A stretch of 64,000 bases of DNA. Origin: Arthrobacter sp. P2b. GTDB lineage: Bacteria; Actinomycetota; Actinomycetes; Actinomycetales; Micrococcaceae. The stretch spans positions 1 to 64,000 of the forward strand of contig NZ_FVZL01000012.1 in NCBI RefSeq assembly GCF_900168295.1. Direction: 5' to 3'. Below, one piece after another: positions 26,041 to 35,490 of this stretch (positions are counted from its first letter, which is position 1; each line of letters opens with the position of its first letter). The notes beneath the pieces were generated by a model, which had not been told where the DNA came from, made no database searches, and was given only the letters and a program-made list of their open reading frames with translations. The translations under genes and the position numbers were made by a program.

Positions 26041-27252
26041 TCAGGCGATGGCCGACACCCCGGTGACGGCGCGGCCAACGATCAGGGTGTTGATCTCGAA
26101 GGACCCCTCGTAGGTGTAGATGGCCTCGGCATCGGAGAAGATCCTGGCCATCCGGTAGTCGGTGAGGATCCCGTTGCCGCCCAGGATGGAGCGGCCCAGC
26201 GCCACGCTCTCGCGCATCCGGGCGCTGAGGTAGGACTTGGCCAAAGCCACTTGGGGCATGTCCGCGGCGCCTTCGTCCTGCAGCCGCGCCAGGCCCGCCA
26301 TCATCGCCATGCTTGCCACCGCGTTGCCGAGCATGGTCACCAGCTGCTGCTGGATCAGCTGGAACTGCGCCAGCGGACGGCCGAACTGATGGCGTTCGAC
26401 GGCGTACTGCCGGGCGACGTCGAACGCCGCCAACTGCTGGCCCACGGTCTGCCACGCCACCATGATCCGGGAGCCGCGCAGGAGTTCCTTGGTGTCCTCG
26501 AAGCTGCTGATCGCGGCGAAGCGGTCGGCTTCCGACACCCGGACATCCTCGAACACGATGTCCGCGTTCTGCACTGTCCGCAGGGCGACCTTGTTCTCGA
26601 TCCGGGTCCGGCTGACGCCCGGAAGGGCGGCGTCCACGATGAAGCCGCGGACCGCACCATCAGCCTCGTCCCGCGCCCACACCAGCATGTAGTCACAGAA
26701 CGTCCCGTTGCCGATCCAGCGCTTGGCGCCGTTCAGAACCCAGGTGTCCCCGCCGTCGTCGGGCCGGCCTGTGGAGGAGGAGATTCGCCGGGCACGGGTT
26801 TCCATTCCGCCGGCCACGTCCGAGCCGTGGTTGGGTTCGGTGAGGGCGAACGCTCCGGTGATCCGTAGATCCGCGGCGTCCGCCAGCAGCCGCTGCTGCT
26901 GTTCCGGGCTGCCGAAGGCGTAGAGGGATTCCACGAAAAGGTCGTGGTGGACCAGGAAGAACGTGGCAATGGACGTGTCCACGCGAGTCATCTCGGCAAT
27001 GACCAGGCCGGCGAACAGATGGCTGTAGCCGCGCTGCGCCGGGGTGCTCAGTTCCAGGGCGGCCAGCTTCGGCAGGATGTGGGCGGGAAACTCGGCCTTG
27101 TTCCACCACTCCCCCGCGTAGGGTGCGATCTCGGTGGCCAGGAAGGCCCTGAGTTCGGCCAGTTTGTCGCGTTCCGGCTGGCTCAGCAGGGATTCGTAGG
27201 CGAAGAAGTCCGCGGTGGGCAGGTCCACGAGGTTGCCGGCGGCGGGGCTCAT
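26041..27252 (-). CDS. acyl-CoA dehydrogenase, glutaryl-CoA dehydrogenase-like
   Basis: A 403-residue FAD flavoenzyme for alpha,beta-dehydrogenation of acyl-CoA. The standard blocks are present: [17 protein letters not shown] (FAD/substrate), [23 protein letters not shown], and the C-terminal [41 protein letters not shown], in which the YEGS glutamate occupies the catalytic-base position typical of glutaryl-CoA and some short/branched-chain enzymes. Its ATG overlaps the SDR stop by four bases, so the pair is one operon. The combination with a 3-hydroxyacyl-CoA dehydrogenase-type SDR suggests short- or branched-chain fatty acid or amino acid catabolism. Exact chain length unknown. Confidence 0.9.
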   Translation of the reverse strand: MSPAAGNLVDLPTADFFAYESLLSQPERDKLAELRAFLATEIAPYAGEWWNKAEFPAHILPKLAALELSTPAQRGYSHLFAGLVIAEMTRVDTSIATFFLVHHDLFVESLYAFGSPEQQQRLLADAADLRITGAFALTEPNHGSDVAGGMETRARRISSSTGRPDDGGDTWVLNGAKRWIGNGTFCDYMLVWARDEADGAVRGFIVDAALPGVSRTRIENKVALRTVQNADIVFEDVRVSEADRFAAISSFEDTKELLRGSRIMVAWQTVGQQLAAFDVARQYAVERHQFGRPLAQFQLIQQQLVTMLGNAVASMAMMAGLARLQDEGAADMPQVALAKSYLSARMRESVALGRSILGGNGILTDYRMARIFSDAEAIYTYEGSFEINTLIVGRAVTGVSAIA

Positions 27253-28040
27253 TTCGGCCCCATCCGGATGGCACCGTCCAGTCTGATAACTTCCCCGTTC
27301 AGCATGGCGTTCTCCACAATGTGTGCCACCAGCCTGGCGTATTCCTGCGGTTTCCCCAGCCGCGACGGGTGCGGAACCTGGGCACCCAGCGAGTCCTGTG
27401 CCTCCTGCGGCAGGCCCGCCATCATGGGAGTTTCGAAGATTCCCGGCGCGATGGTCACCACCCGCACCAGCGAGCGCGCCAGTTCCCGGGCGATAGGCAG
27501 GGTCATGGCTGCCACGGCGCCCTTGGAGGCAGCGTAGGCAGGTTGCCCGATCTGGCCTTCGAATGCCGCCACGGAAGCGGTATTGATGATGACGCCGCGT
27601 TCCGGGCCGCCCAGTTCGGTGACGGCCGGCTCGGTGGCCACCATTGCCGCTGCCGCCAGGCGCAGCACGTTGAAGGTTCCGACGAGGTTGACCTGGACCA
27701 CCCGGTTGAAGGCCTCCAGGGGAAGCACCCCGTCGCGCCCCAGCACCTTTCCCGGTGTGGCGATGCCCGCGCAGTTCACCACGATCCGCAGTGGTCCCAG
27801 CCCAACAGCGGTGTCGACGGCGGCCTGCACCTGCGCCTCGCTGGTCACGTCAGCGGGGGCAAAGACGGCCGTCCTTCCGTCCGCTGAACGGTTGAGCTCG
27901 TCGGCGAGGTCCGCCCCGCCGGACGTGGGGAGGTCCAGGAGCACCACGGAGGCTCCGGCGTCGAACAGGGTCCGGGCGGTGGCGGCACCCAGGCCGGACG
28001 CACCTCCGGTGATGAGCGCGACGCTGCCTGTGATGTCCAT
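27249..28040 (-). CDS. SDR oxidoreductase, 3-hydroxyacyl-CoA dehydrogenase type
   Basis: A 263-residue short-chain dehydrogenase. NAD-binding TGGASGLG near residues 11-18, then VVLLDLP with Asp selecting NAD; the catalytic set is NTASVAAF (Ser) and the YAASK motif (Tyr, Lys). The sequence follows the HSD17B10/type II 3-hydroxyacyl-CoA dehydrogenase subfamily, including the ending [15 protein letters not shown] 28040 follows AAGGAGGATGG, an excellent site. It is the first gene of an operon with the downstream acyl-CoA dehydrogenase (4-base overlap), and would oxidise the hydroxyacyl-CoA made after dehydrogenation and hydration. Confidence 0.92.
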   Translation of the reverse strand: MDITGSVALITGGASGLGAATARTLFDAGASVVLLDLPTSGGADLADELNRSADGRTAVFAPADVTSEAQVQAAVDTAVGLGPLRIVVNCAGIATPGKVLGRDGVLPLEAFNRVVQVNLVGTFNVLRLAAAAMVATEPAVTELGGPERGVIINTASVAAFEGQIGQPAYAASKGAVAAMTLPIARELARSLVRVVTIAPGIFETPMMAGLPQEAQDSLGAQVPHPSRLGKPQEYARLVAHIVENAMLNGEVIRLDGAIRMGPK

Positions 28041-28160
28041 CCATCCTCCTTGATGTGGCCCCGCACCGCGGCAGGCCGCGGAGTAACAGTTAGTGAATGT
28101 TAACTGAAATGCCCGCCGCCTGCACCACCCGCCGTTCCGGGCGGGCGGCGGGATGCCCGT

Positions 28161-28166
28161 TATGGT
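28161..28166 (+). promoter_or_regulatory. -10 element, probable leaderless start for the GH76 gene
   Basis: TATGGT ends 7 bases before ATG 28174; the intervening GGAAACC is too close to act as a normal ribosome site. This also supports choosing 28174 over ATG 28153. Confidence 0.5.
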
Positions 28167-28173
28167 GGAAACC

Positions 28174-29400
28174 ATGACCTCCAGTTCCGCCACTGATCCG
28201 GCCTGGCAGGGCCGGGCAGACCATGCCGCACACTCCGTTACCGCGCTGTTTGGCCGGAAACTGCTGTTCCTGCCGGGCACGCACCTGGCCGCCGTGACAC
28301 GGAACCCCGGGCAGCCTGCGGGGACGTGGCAGGCAGCCCTGCAGCGGCTGGGCTCACTCGCAGGCCTGCAGTTTCCCTGGCACTACTGGTGGCAGGCCCA
28401 CTACGTTGACTGCCTGGTGGATGCGGGCAGGCGCGCTCCCGGCAGCCCCCTCGGCGGGAGGCTGGCGTCCCGGCTGCTCACGGGCATCTGGCTGCGCAAC
28501 GCATTCACGGTGGTCAACAACTACTACGACGACATGGCCTGGCTCGCCCTGGCCACCCTCCGCCTGGATGCTTTGGCCGGGGAGACGGGGGGATCTGGAC
28601 GCCGCCGCAACGCAGCCGTCCGCGAAAGGCTGAAGCTCGAGTTCGATGCAGCCAGCACTGACCATATGGGCGGCGGTGTGTTTTGGAGCAAGAAGCGGGA
28701 TTTCAAAAACACGCCCGCCACCGCTCCGGTTGCGCTCTTCTACGCCCGGACAGGTCAGCAGGCGAAAGCCCAGGCGCTGGTTGACTGGCTGGACAGGACC
28801 CTCTTCGATCCAGCCCAGGGCCTGTACCTGGACGGCGCACGGCTGAACGCCGCCGGTGAAGTCCAGGTGGACCGGGCCGTCTACACCTACAACCAGGGCC
28901 CGGTACTGGGGGCCCTCCTGGAGCTGGGCGGGGAGGCCAACCTCGCCCGCGTCGCCGAGGTGGTGGAGGCGGTGAACCGGCAACTGACCGTGCCCGGCGG
29001 CGGTACGGTGCTGCGCTGTGACGGAACGGGCGACGGCGGCCTGTTCACCGGGATCCTCTGCCGCTACCTGGCGCTCGCCGCAACGGATACCCGGCTTCCG
29101 GAACTGACCCGCGCCACTGCCACGCGGCTGGTGACCGATACCGCGGAGGCCTTCTGGAGCGGAAAGCGCAGCCTGGGCGCCGCCGAGCCTGGGGGAAAAC
29201 ATCGCGGCGGGAGCATCTTTTCGGTGCATGCTGCACGACCGGCGGAGGAGACGTATCCCCGGGGAGCCGCCGTCGAACTTTCCACCCAGCTGCAGGCATG
29301 GATGGTGCTGGAGGCCGCGGCGGCCATCAGCTCCGGCAAGCCGTGGGGACGTTCACTGGCGGATGGCGGCGAGAGGCGTGACGGCAGCGCTCTTGAGTGA
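28174..29400 (+). CDS. glycoside hydrolase family 76 protein
   Basis: A 408-residue protein of the (alpha/alpha)6 GH76 family, which hydrolyses alpha-1,6-linked mannan. Family features: the catalytic Asp-Asp pair in [20 protein letters not shown] (about residue 118-135), [27 protein letters not shown], and the [19 protein letters not shown] segment. There is no signal peptide, so it acts in the cytoplasm or leaves by another route; many actinobacterial GH76 proteins of this type also lack signals. Its last 48 bases overlap, tail to tail, the 3' end of the GH32 gene on the other strand. Confidence 0.88.
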   Translation: MTSSSATDPAWQGRADHAAHSVTALFGRKLLFLPGTHLAAVTRNPGQPAGTWQAALQRLGSLAGLQFPWHYWWQAHYVDCLVDAGRRAPGSPLGGRLASRLLTGIWLRNAFTVVNNYYDDMAWLALATLRLDALAGETGGSGRRRNAAVRERLKLEFDAASTDHMGGGVFWSKKRDFKNTPATAPVALFYARTGQQAKAQALVDWLDRTLFDPAQGLYLDGARLNAAGEVQVDRAVYTYNQGPVLGALLELGGEANLARVAEVVEAVNRQLTVPGGGTVLRCDGTGDGGLFTGILCRYLALAATDTRLPELTRATATRLVTDTAEAFWSGKRSLGAAEPGGKHRGGSIFSVHAARPAEETYPRGAAVELSTQLQAWMVLEAAAAISSGKPWGRSLADGGERRDGSALE

Positions 29401-31347
29401 CACCGGCCCGCCCTCCGCCGCCAGCCGGGCTTCCTTCTTGCCTGCCGGCGGAAACACCAGCGAGGTCAGCGTCTGGCGGCCGCCGTCCACGAACACCTCG
29501 AGGGAGGACCGGTCCACGTAGACCGTCAGGTTCACCGTGCCGCCGCCGGACTTCGCCTCCACGGCACGCGCCTGCCGGTACTCGTACGCGGCGGCCCGGG
29601 CTCCCGTACCGGCAGCCCGGTCTGGTGCTGCTGCAACTACATCGCCGTCCCGGACCACGAAGGCCTTGCCGGTTTCAAAGTCATAGCCCACCGTGGCGTA
29701 CGTCCTGCCTCCGCTCTGCAGCAGCAGCCGCGCTTCCCCTGCTGCTGAAGCCGGCTTTTCCAGCTCGATGTCAGCCTTGAACGCACCACTCTCCGGCAAC
29801 GCCGGCAGGGGGATGTCACCCAAGGTGGCGCCCGGTACCTGGACGGGCTCGCCCTCCAGTGACTGCAGCGCGGGCGTCGGCGTGGAGACCAGGGCCGGGC
29901 GGCCGCCGTCGGACTCCAGCCGAATGTCCCGAACCACGGAAGCCGCGCCAAACCAACCGTCAGTGGGGAGCTCGCGGGCGTAGGCCCAGTTGTTCATCCA
30001 GCCGATGGCGTGGCGGGACGCCTTGCGCTGGCCGTCCGTCAGGCGGGGGTCATCCCAGGTGGCGGCGGCGTAGAAGTCCGAACCGGCGTCGAGCCACTGG
30101 TGGCCGCCCTCCGGGGAGAATCCCCTGCCGTCCCAGGCGCCGGTCCAGTACGCCAGGCCGGTGGTGCGGCCCTCCTCCGCACCGTTGGCGCTGGCCGCCA
30201 GCACCCAGGTGCGCTTGGCGGGATCGCCGTCCACGTCCATCTGGAAGAAATCGGGACACTCCAGGATGCCCAGCCCGTCCCGCTCGAAGGCGGAGACGTA
30301 GTTCCACTGCTTGAGGTCCGGGGAGGTGTAGAAACCGATCTTGTGGCCCTCGGCCAGCAGCATCAGCCACTGGTTGTTGGCCTCGTCCCGCACGATCCGC
30401 GGGTCGCGCCAGTGCTCCGCGCCGGGGTTGTCCATCACCGGGTTCTGGTCGTAGTTCCGGAAGCTGTACCCGTTGTCCGTGGAGTAGAACAGGGACTGGC
30501 GCTGGACGCCGTCGTGCTGCTGGGTGAGGACGGCGATCACGGCCCCCTTGCCGAAGCCGGCAGTCCCTTCCGTGTCCACCACCGCGGAGCCGGTTTCGAT
30601 GTCGCCCAGGCCGTTGCGGAACTTTTCGATGGCCACGCCCTCGTTTTTCCAGTGCACCAGGTCCGGGCTGGTGGCGTGGAACCACTCGGTGCCGTTCCCC
30701 TCCGGGTAGTGGGCGTTGTAGAGGTAGTAGTAGTGCCACAGCCCGTCCAGGAAGAACGGCCGCTGCGGATCATTCATCCAGCGCTGCTCCGGCGTGAGGT
30801 GGTAGGCCGGGCGGTAACCGGGGTCCCCGGCCGGTGCAGCCAGACGTGCCGCCTCCGGCGGGGGCCATGACTGCTGAACGCCCAAGTCACTCAACAGGGC
30901 GTCCCGGGCTTCCGGGCTGACGCAGTCCGGAAGCTCCACTTTTGCAGGGTCATCTTCCACCGTGCCGGCCATGCTGCTGCGAAGATAGACTTTCCCGTCC
31001 GTCCGCACACCGGCCAGCCAGCCCGTGCCGCACTCGATGCTGCGGACGTCTTCCGTCCCATCCGCTGGGACGTCGCCGCCGCGTTCAACCAGGGTGGAAT
31101 CGTTGCCTTTGAGCCAGAGGGAGGCGTAGCCGCCGCTCCGGTCCTTGGCTGCAGCCTGCGCAGCGGCTACCTCTCCCAGCACGCGTTCGGCGGCAGCTGC
31201 TGCGCCCGGCCGGGCATTTCCGCCGAGCACCAGGGAGACTGCCAGGACCAGGACAGCCCCCGCGGCCACCGCCCACAGGAGGGGGCGCCGGCTGGGGGCA
31301 AAGCTCTTGAGTGCGGGGAGTACGGTTCCGAGGATATTTCGGGGCAT
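29353..31347 (-). CDS. glycoside hydrolase family 32, fructan hydrolase
   Basis: A 664-residue exported or membrane-anchored fructosidase (levanase/inulinase/invertase type). An N-terminal membrane helix (LLWAVAAGAVLVLAVSLVLGG, about 22-42) is followed by a domain of about 130 residues not usual in GH32, then the five-bladed propeller: WMNDPQ with nucleophile Asp193, HWRDPRIV (transition-state Asp), GILECPDFF (acid/base Glu), and a C-terminal beta-sandwich (LTVYVDRSSLEVFVDGGRQ). All three catalytic residues are intact. Start ATG 31347 lacks a clear ribosome site; an upstream TTG is possible. Its 3' end overlaps the GH76 gene. The pair suggests use of plant or microbial polysaccharides. Confidence 0.93.
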   Translation of the reverse strand: MPRNILGTVLPALKSFAPSRRPLLWAVAAGAVLVLAVSLVLGGNARPGAAAAAERVLGEVAAAQAAAKDRSGGYASLWLKGNDSTLVERGGDVPADGTEDVRSIECGTGWLAGVRTDGKVYLRSSMAGTVEDDPAKVELPDCVSPEARDALLSDLGVQQSWPPPEAARLAAPAGDPGYRPAYHLTPEQRWMNDPQRPFFLDGLWHYYYLYNAHYPEGNGTEWFHATSPDLVHWKNEGVAIEKFRNGLGDIETGSAVVDTEGTAGFGKGAVIAVLTQQHDGVQRQSLFYSTDNGYSFRNYDQNPVMDNPGAEHWRDPRIVRDEANNQWLMLLAEGHKIGFYTSPDLKQWNYVSAFERDGLGILECPDFFQMDVDGDPAKRTWVLAASANGAEEGRTTGLAYWTGAWDGRGFSPEGGHQWLDAGSDFYAAATWDDPRLTDGQRKASRHAIGWMNNWAYARELPTDGWFGAASVVRDIRLESDGGRPALVSTPTPALQSLEGEPVQVPGATLGDIPLPALPESGAFKADIELEKPASAAGEARLLLQSGGRTYATVGYDFETGKAFVVRDGDVVAAAPDRAAGTGARAAAYEYRQARAVEAKSGGGTVNLTVYVDRSSLEVFVDGGRQTLTSLVFPPAGKKEARLAAEGGPVSLKSAAVTPLAAIRQ

Positions 31348-31374
31348 GGTTTCAATCCGTCGCTGAACGCACAA

Positions 31375-31403
31375 GTGCCGTCCCCCGGATCGGGGAACGG
31401 CAC
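31375..31403. terminator. hairpin between the YdeI and GH32 genes
   Basis: GTGCCGTCCCC and GGGGAACGGCAC form a near-perfect stem with a short loop. It lies 68 bases after the reverse-strand YdeI stop and just upstream of the GH32 start, so it could end the YdeI transcript or fold in the GH32 leader. Confidence 0.65.
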
Positions 31404-31471
31404 CAGCGCAAGTGAACCGTCAATTTTACCGGCCCGGGGCACGGAACCTAATTGGCTTCCGGAGCGGGAGG

Positions 31472-32089
31472 TCACAAACCCGGTGGTGACGGGGCGTCAC
31501 CCGGACGCTTTTTCTGCGGATAAGGAGCCTCACCGCGGGCCAGCATCTCCACGAATCCGGCGATCCTGCGCTCCCGGGTGGCGGCCTGCTTTGCCGAATT
31601 GGTCCGGACGATGAGGGCGAAACGGTTGGCCCTGGTGAGGGCATCGAACATCGCCTGGGCCGCCGGTACCGCGGCGATGGCGGCTGCCAGGTCGGGCGGC
31701 ATTTCCGCCGTCGCCTGGCCGGCATAAGCGGCGTCCCAGCGGCCGTCAGCCTTGGCGGCCTCCACGGCAGCCCGCCCGGCGTCGGCCATCTTTCCTTCCT
31801 CCTCCAGCCGCGCCACGTAAGTGACGTTCCTGGCCGACCACACGCTGCGGCGCCCCCGGGGCGTCATCCGCTGAAAAGAGGTTTCGTCATCCCGGCGCCT
31901 GGCCTGGCCGTCGATCCAGCCGAAGCACAGCGCCTCGTCGAGTGCGGCGGCGTAGTCCAGCTCCGTGACCTGCCCGCCTTTTTTGTGCAGGACCAGCCAC
32001 ACGCCGGGACTGCTCTGGTGGTTCGACTCCAGCCAACTCCGCCAGGCGGCAGCGTCCGGCACCAGCAGTTCCTCGAGTTCAATGGCCAT
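31472..32089 (-). CDS. YdeI/OmpD-associated family protein
   Basis: A 205-residue soluble protein of the YdeI (bacteriocin-protection, OmpD-associated) family. Recognised by WLESNHQSSPGVWLVLHKK, LDYAAALDEALCFGWIDGQARRRDDETSFQRMTPR and the C-terminal TRERRIAGFVEMLARGEAPYPQKKRP. The biochemical function is not known; the family name comes from an enteric phenotype that need not apply here. ATG 32089 overlaps no neighbour. Divergent from a two-domain glyoxalase-like gene 104 bases away. Confidence 0.85.
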   Translation of the reverse strand: MAIELEELLVPDAAAWRSWLESNHQSSPGVWLVLHKKGGQVTELDYAAALDEALCFGWIDGQARRRDDETSFQRMTPRGRRSVWSARNVTYVARLEEEGKMADAGRAAVEAAKADGRWDAAYAGQATAEMPPDLAAAIAAVPAAQAMFDALTRANRFALIVRTNSAKQAATRERRIAGFVEMLARGEAPYPQKKRPGDAPSPPGL

Positions 32090-32193
32090 GCGCCTATTCT
32101 GCTCCTGAAGTGCTGCGGAACAAGCGGGTGCCCTTGCGGCGGCGCCCGTGGCATTATGGCCGTAAACGTCACCGCCGACACGAAGGACAGCCC

Positions 32194-32946
32194 ATGCTCC
32201 GCGTCCGTCCCCTGCATTTCACGTCCGCCATCGACTCCTGGGAGCGGCTTCTCACGGCCCTGGGCCTGGTCCTCACGGAGGGCGACGGCGGGTTCCGCAT
32301 CTTTGACGCCGGAGGGGGCCGGCTGGCCCTGCACGACGTCCCGGAAGGGGATGCAAGCGACGGAACCACGGCCTTCGCTGTGGAAGTGGGCGACCTTGCG
32401 GAATTCGCCCGCCGCACCAACCTCGCTGCCCAGGACGACGACGCCACGCCCGCGGAGCCGGCCACCGCCGAACTGGTCACCGCTGACCACGGCGACGCCT
32501 GCAGGATCACCGCACCTGACGGGTTCAGCTTCCTGGCGGACCAGGCCGGCACCGATGTGCCCTCACCGGACGCGGACCCGGCCCTGGCCGTCGTCGGGGT
32601 CTGGTTCACACCGGACACGGACGCCGCTGCCCGCACCCTGCGGCACGTCGGTGCCCGGCCCCGCCCGGTGCCGGACAACGACGAGACAGCGGACTTCACC
32701 GCAAAGAACGGCGGAATCCTCATCGTGCGGCCGGCGTCGGGGCCGCCGCGGTCCGGCCTGGGCTTTGAGTACGACGGCGCGCTGGAACCTTTGCGGGACC
32801 GCCTCGCCTCCGCCGGGTTCGACGTCAGCCTCACCGAAGAGGCGTTCGGAAGCACCCTTCACGTCGCCAACCCGGACTCGGCCCGGAACGGCGCGCCCTC
32901 CGTGCCCGCAACGGTCTGGATCTCGCAGCACCGTCCCATGGGGTAG
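32194..32946 (+). CDS. two-domain glyoxalase/VOC-like protein
   Basis: A 250-residue soluble protein that appears to contain two vicinal-oxygen-chelate modules, about residues 3-115 and 120-245. The first has VRPLHFTSAIDSWERLLTALGLVL and RLALHDVP; the second has VVGVWFTPDTDAAARTLRHVGARP and ILIVRPASGPPRSGLGFEYDG. Metal ligands are not clearly conserved, so it may be non-catalytic or bind a ligand (such as bleomycin-resistance-like proteins). ATG 32194 follows GAAGGACA. The next gene begins 10 bases after its stop, so they are probably co-transcribed. Confidence 0.72.
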   Translation: MLRVRPLHFTSAIDSWERLLTALGLVLTEGDGGFRIFDAGGGRLALHDVPEGDASDGTTAFAVEVGDLAEFARRTNLAAQDDDATPAEPATAELVTADHGDACRITAPDGFSFLADQAGTDVPSPDADPALAVVGVWFTPDTDAAARTLRHVGARPRPVPDNDETADFTAKNGGILIVRPASGPPRSGLGFEYDGALEPLRDRLASAGFDVSLTEEAFGSTLHVANPDSARNGAPSVPATVWISQHRPMG

Positions 32947-32955
32947 AACTTAACC

Positions 32956-33495
32956 ATGAACGTGCGCACACCTGACCCGAACCCCGGCTGGCTTTCCGAA
33001 GAAGACCTCTTTGAGGCGCGCGGGCGGCTGCCCATGGTCTACGTGGAGGCGGTACCGGTCAGGCTGGACCCCTTGGGTTACGTGAATGAAGTGGGCACCC
33101 TGCTGCAGGCCGACGAGGACGGGACCATGGTCCGGTCCCTGGTGTCCGGCCGCGTCATCTACCGTGAAACCATCCGCGCCGCCCTGCTCCGGCACATGGA
33201 AAAGGACCTGGGACCGCTGGCGTTCCCGCAGCTGCCCATCAGCCCGGTTCCCTTCACGGTGGCCGAATATTTCCCGGCGCCGTCCCAGACCGGCTTCACC
33301 GACGAGCGGCAACACGCCGTGTCCCTGGCCTATGTCATCCCGGTGACGGGTGAGTGCGAGCCCCGCCAGGACGCCTTGGAACTGACGTGGATGACCCCTG
33401 AGGAAGTCCTCAGCCCCGGCGTCCAGATGGAGTTTTCCGGCGGCCGCGGCGGGCTGATCCGGCAGGCGCTGGCCTTTGCAGGCGTGGGCTCCTGA
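32956..33495 (+). CDS. DUF4916 / NUDIX-like protein
   Basis: A 179-residue soluble protein resembling the actinobacterial DUF4916 group, which has a NUDIX-type fold. The segment SGRVIYRETIRAALLRHMEKDLG is in the position of the Nudix box, but the EExG core that binds metal is not preserved, so hydrolase activity is doubtful. The C-terminal TDERQHAVSLAYVIPVTGECEPRQDALELTWMTPEEV has the strand pattern of NUDIX proteins. No ribosome site precedes ATG 32956, which lies 10 bases after the preceding gene, suggesting coupled translation. Confidence 0.78.
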   Translation: MNVRTPDPNPGWLSEEDLFEARGRLPMVYVEAVPVRLDPLGYVNEVGTLLQADEDGTMVRSLVSGRVIYRETIRAALLRHMEKDLGPLAFPQLPISPVPFTVAEYFPAPSQTGFTDERQHAVSLAYVIPVTGECEPRQDALELTWMTPEEVLSPGVQMEFSGGRGGLIRQALAFAGVGS

Positions 33496-33583
33496 CGCCC
33501 TCGCCGGAACCTGGGGGTCCCCGATATTAGGTGCCCGCCTTTGTAGACTGTAGGGCGGACCGCAAGAGAACTTAAGGACTCCC

Positions 33584-34645
33584 ATGACCGAAACACCAGC
33601 CGCCCGGCACCTCCGTGAACAGCAGGCTGGATCCCTGACCACCGGCAACCTCATCCTCCTGCCGGACGGTGAACGGACGGCCGAGATCCACCAGGTGGAG
33701 CTTGAGCGGGACGATTTCGGCGCGCCGGCACTGGTGCTCGCCAGCCTGACGGGCGGCGGGACGCTGCGCATCGCCGTCGGCTCCTCGGTAACGGTTGTTG
33801 AGGAGCAGTCCGACGACGTCACGCACCTTGCGCTGGCAACCTCCCCTTCCCAGGACGCAGGGCAGTCCCTTGAACCAGGGCACCCGGAGGAACCGGCCGA
33901 GGTTGGGCAGCCTGCCGAATCACCGCAGGAGCAGCCCGGCGAAAAGCCGGCGCCCGTCGCGGCGGTGCCCGCCGTCGTCGTACCTCCCCTTCCTCCTGTG
34001 CCGCCTGCCGCGAACGGTCCCAGCGAGGAGGAACTGGCCCTGATCCCGGCGCCGGCCGGCACCCCGGAATCCGTGGTGGAGGCCGCAGCGGAGGCGCATC
34101 CGGACGCGATGGGAGTGCTGCTGCTGACCGACCGGCTGGCCAAGGGCGTCAACTTCAAATCCGGAAGCTGCCTGAAGGACCTCAGTGACCTCGCGCACGA
34201 ACTCTTCATCACGCTCAAGGACGCCGAAAGCTCGCTGGCCGTTGCCGACCTCCTCACCGTCCTCCCCTACGACGGAAACCCCGGGCGCTGGGCATCGGTG
34301 GAGGCGTCCCTTGCGCTGGCCAGCTACATCTGCCGGCAGGACGGGCAGAACGAACGGGCAGCCGTTTACGAGAAACTGATCAGGACCCCGGAGAACCAGG
34401 AAACGGATCCGTTCAAGGCACGGATGGCTGCCAAGGTCCGGCAGCGCTCTCTCAACGAGCCCAACCTGTACGACAAGGAAATCTTCCGCTCCATCGATAA
34501 TTCCAACCACGACGCCGAGCGCGAATGGCGGCTGCTGCGGCTGGAATCCCTGCTGTTCCTGCGCGCGCACGGCGGGTCGGAAACGATCGGCATGGGCGAA
34601 TTGGAGCGCCGCATCAGCAACGAGCTTGAGGCCGTCCGCGCATAA
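33584..34645 (+). CDS. hypothetical protein with Pro/Glu-rich linker, 353 aa
   Basis: An unrecognised two-part soluble protein. Residues 1-75 form a small strand-rich domain (GNLILLPDGERTAEIHQVELERDDFGAP, TLRIAVGSSVTVVEEQ). Residues about 80-150 are low complexity, rich in Pro, Glu, Gln and Ala. The rest (about 165-353) is alpha-helical, with pairs such as SLAVADLLTVLPYDGNPGRWASVEASLALASYICRQ and ERAAVYEKLIRTPENQETDP that suggest helical repeats. ATG 33584 follows TTAAGGACT, and TAGACT at 33543-33548 may be its -10. No membrane segment or signal. Function unknown. Confidence 0.7.
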   Translation: MTETPAARHLREQQAGSLTTGNLILLPDGERTAEIHQVELERDDFGAPALVLASLTGGGTLRIAVGSSVTVVEEQSDDVTHLALATSPSQDAGQSLEPGHPEEPAEVGQPAESPQEQPGEKPAPVAAVPAVVVPPLPPVPPAANGPSEEELALIPAPAGTPESVVEAAAEAHPDAMGVLLLTDRLAKGVNFKSGSCLKDLSDLAHELFITLKDAESSLAVADLLTVLPYDGNPGRWASVEASLALASYICRQDGQNERAAVYEKLIRTPENQETDPFKARMAAKVRQRSLNEPNLYDKEIFRSIDNSNHDAEREWRLLRLESLLFLRAHGGSETIGMGELERRISNELEAVRA

Positions 34646-34648
34646 CAA

Positions 34649-34694
34649 ATAGCCCCTACCCGGGGCCGCACCTTAGTTGTACATTCGGGGCTAT
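34649..34694. promoter_or_regulatory. alternative hairpins over a start codon
   Basis: GCCCC at 34652-34656 can pair either with GGGGC at 34662-34666 or, as ATAGCCCC (34649-34656), with GGGGCTAT at 34687-34694, which covers the ATG at 34693. TACATT at 34680-34685 ends 7 bases before the ATG and could be the -10 of a leaderless message. These readings compete and only one may be real. Confidence 0.35.
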
Positions 34695-35421
34695 GACGAA
34701 CAATCTGAGCGTAGTGATCAACGCCGATGCTCCGCAGGTCTGGACCATGCTGCGTGAACCGTCCAAAGTAGCGCAATGGCATGGCTGGCAGGCCGAGGAC
34801 CTGGACGCCGAAATCAAGGAGATCTACTTTTCCGGCGATGTGGAGGAGGCTCCGGACCACACCAGCCTCACCGTCCATGGCGGGGACACCTTCGAACTCC
34901 AGCCCGTGACGGACGGAACGCGCGTGAGCGTGACGCGGGGGGCCCTGGACCACAACTCGGAGTGGGCCGCCTGGGACGAGGACATCACCCAGGGCTGGCT
35001 GACCTTTCTCCAGCAGCTCCGCTTCGCGCTGGAACGCCACCCGCACGGCAAACGCCACACCCTCTTCCTGCACCTCACCGAGGGGCAGGGCTCGGCGATC
35101 GAGAAGCTCGGACTGGACTCGGTTCCGGCTCCCGGCGAGCCCTATCAGCTGACGCTGGGCACCGGTGAGGAAATCTCCGGCAAGGTCTGGTACCGGACCA
35201 GCCACCAGGTAGGGCTCACAGTCCAAGGCTACGCGGAGCACGGCGAGGGGCTCCTGGTGGTGGCCGACCACCCTGCCATCAAGGATGTGCGCGAGGAGGG
35301 TGAGGGCTCCCTGGTCATCGCCTCCACGTACGACCTCGGCGCTGCCAAACTCGACGCCATCCGTTCGTCGTGGGACTCCTGGCGGTCCGAGAACTACCCC
35401 TCGTCGGAACCGGTGAGCTAA
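34693..35421 (+). CDS. SRPBCC (START/AHSA1-like) protein
   Basis: A 242-residue soluble protein. The first 135 or so residues look like an SRPBCC ligand-binding fold: the opening LSVVINADAPQVWTMLREPSKVAQWHGW matches the entry strand and helices of polyketide-cyclase/AHSA1 domains, and DEDITQGWLTFLQQLRFALERHP matches the long C-terminal helix. The remaining 100 residues (EISGKVWYRTSHQVGLTVQGYAEHGEGLLVVADHP) are a second, partly similar strand-rich half. The ligand is unknown. No ribosome site is visible; a -10-like hexamer 7 bases upstream suggests leaderless expression. Confidence 0.75.
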   Translation: MTNNLSVVINADAPQVWTMLREPSKVAQWHGWQAEDLDAEIKEIYFSGDVEEAPDHTSLTVHGGDTFELQPVTDGTRVSVTRGALDHNSEWAAWDEDITQGWLTFLQQLRFALERHPHGKRHTLFLHLTEGQGSAIEKLGLDSVPAPGEPYQLTLGTGEEISGKVWYRTSHQVGLTVQGYAEHGEGLLVVADHPAIKDVREEGEGSLVIASTYDLGAAKLDAIRSSWDSWRSENYPSSEPVS

Positions 35422-35490
35422 CGGTCCTGGCCGGTTTGCCGGCGCCCCACTGATTGCCGGGGGTGTGCTGATTGCTGGCACACTGGTACG

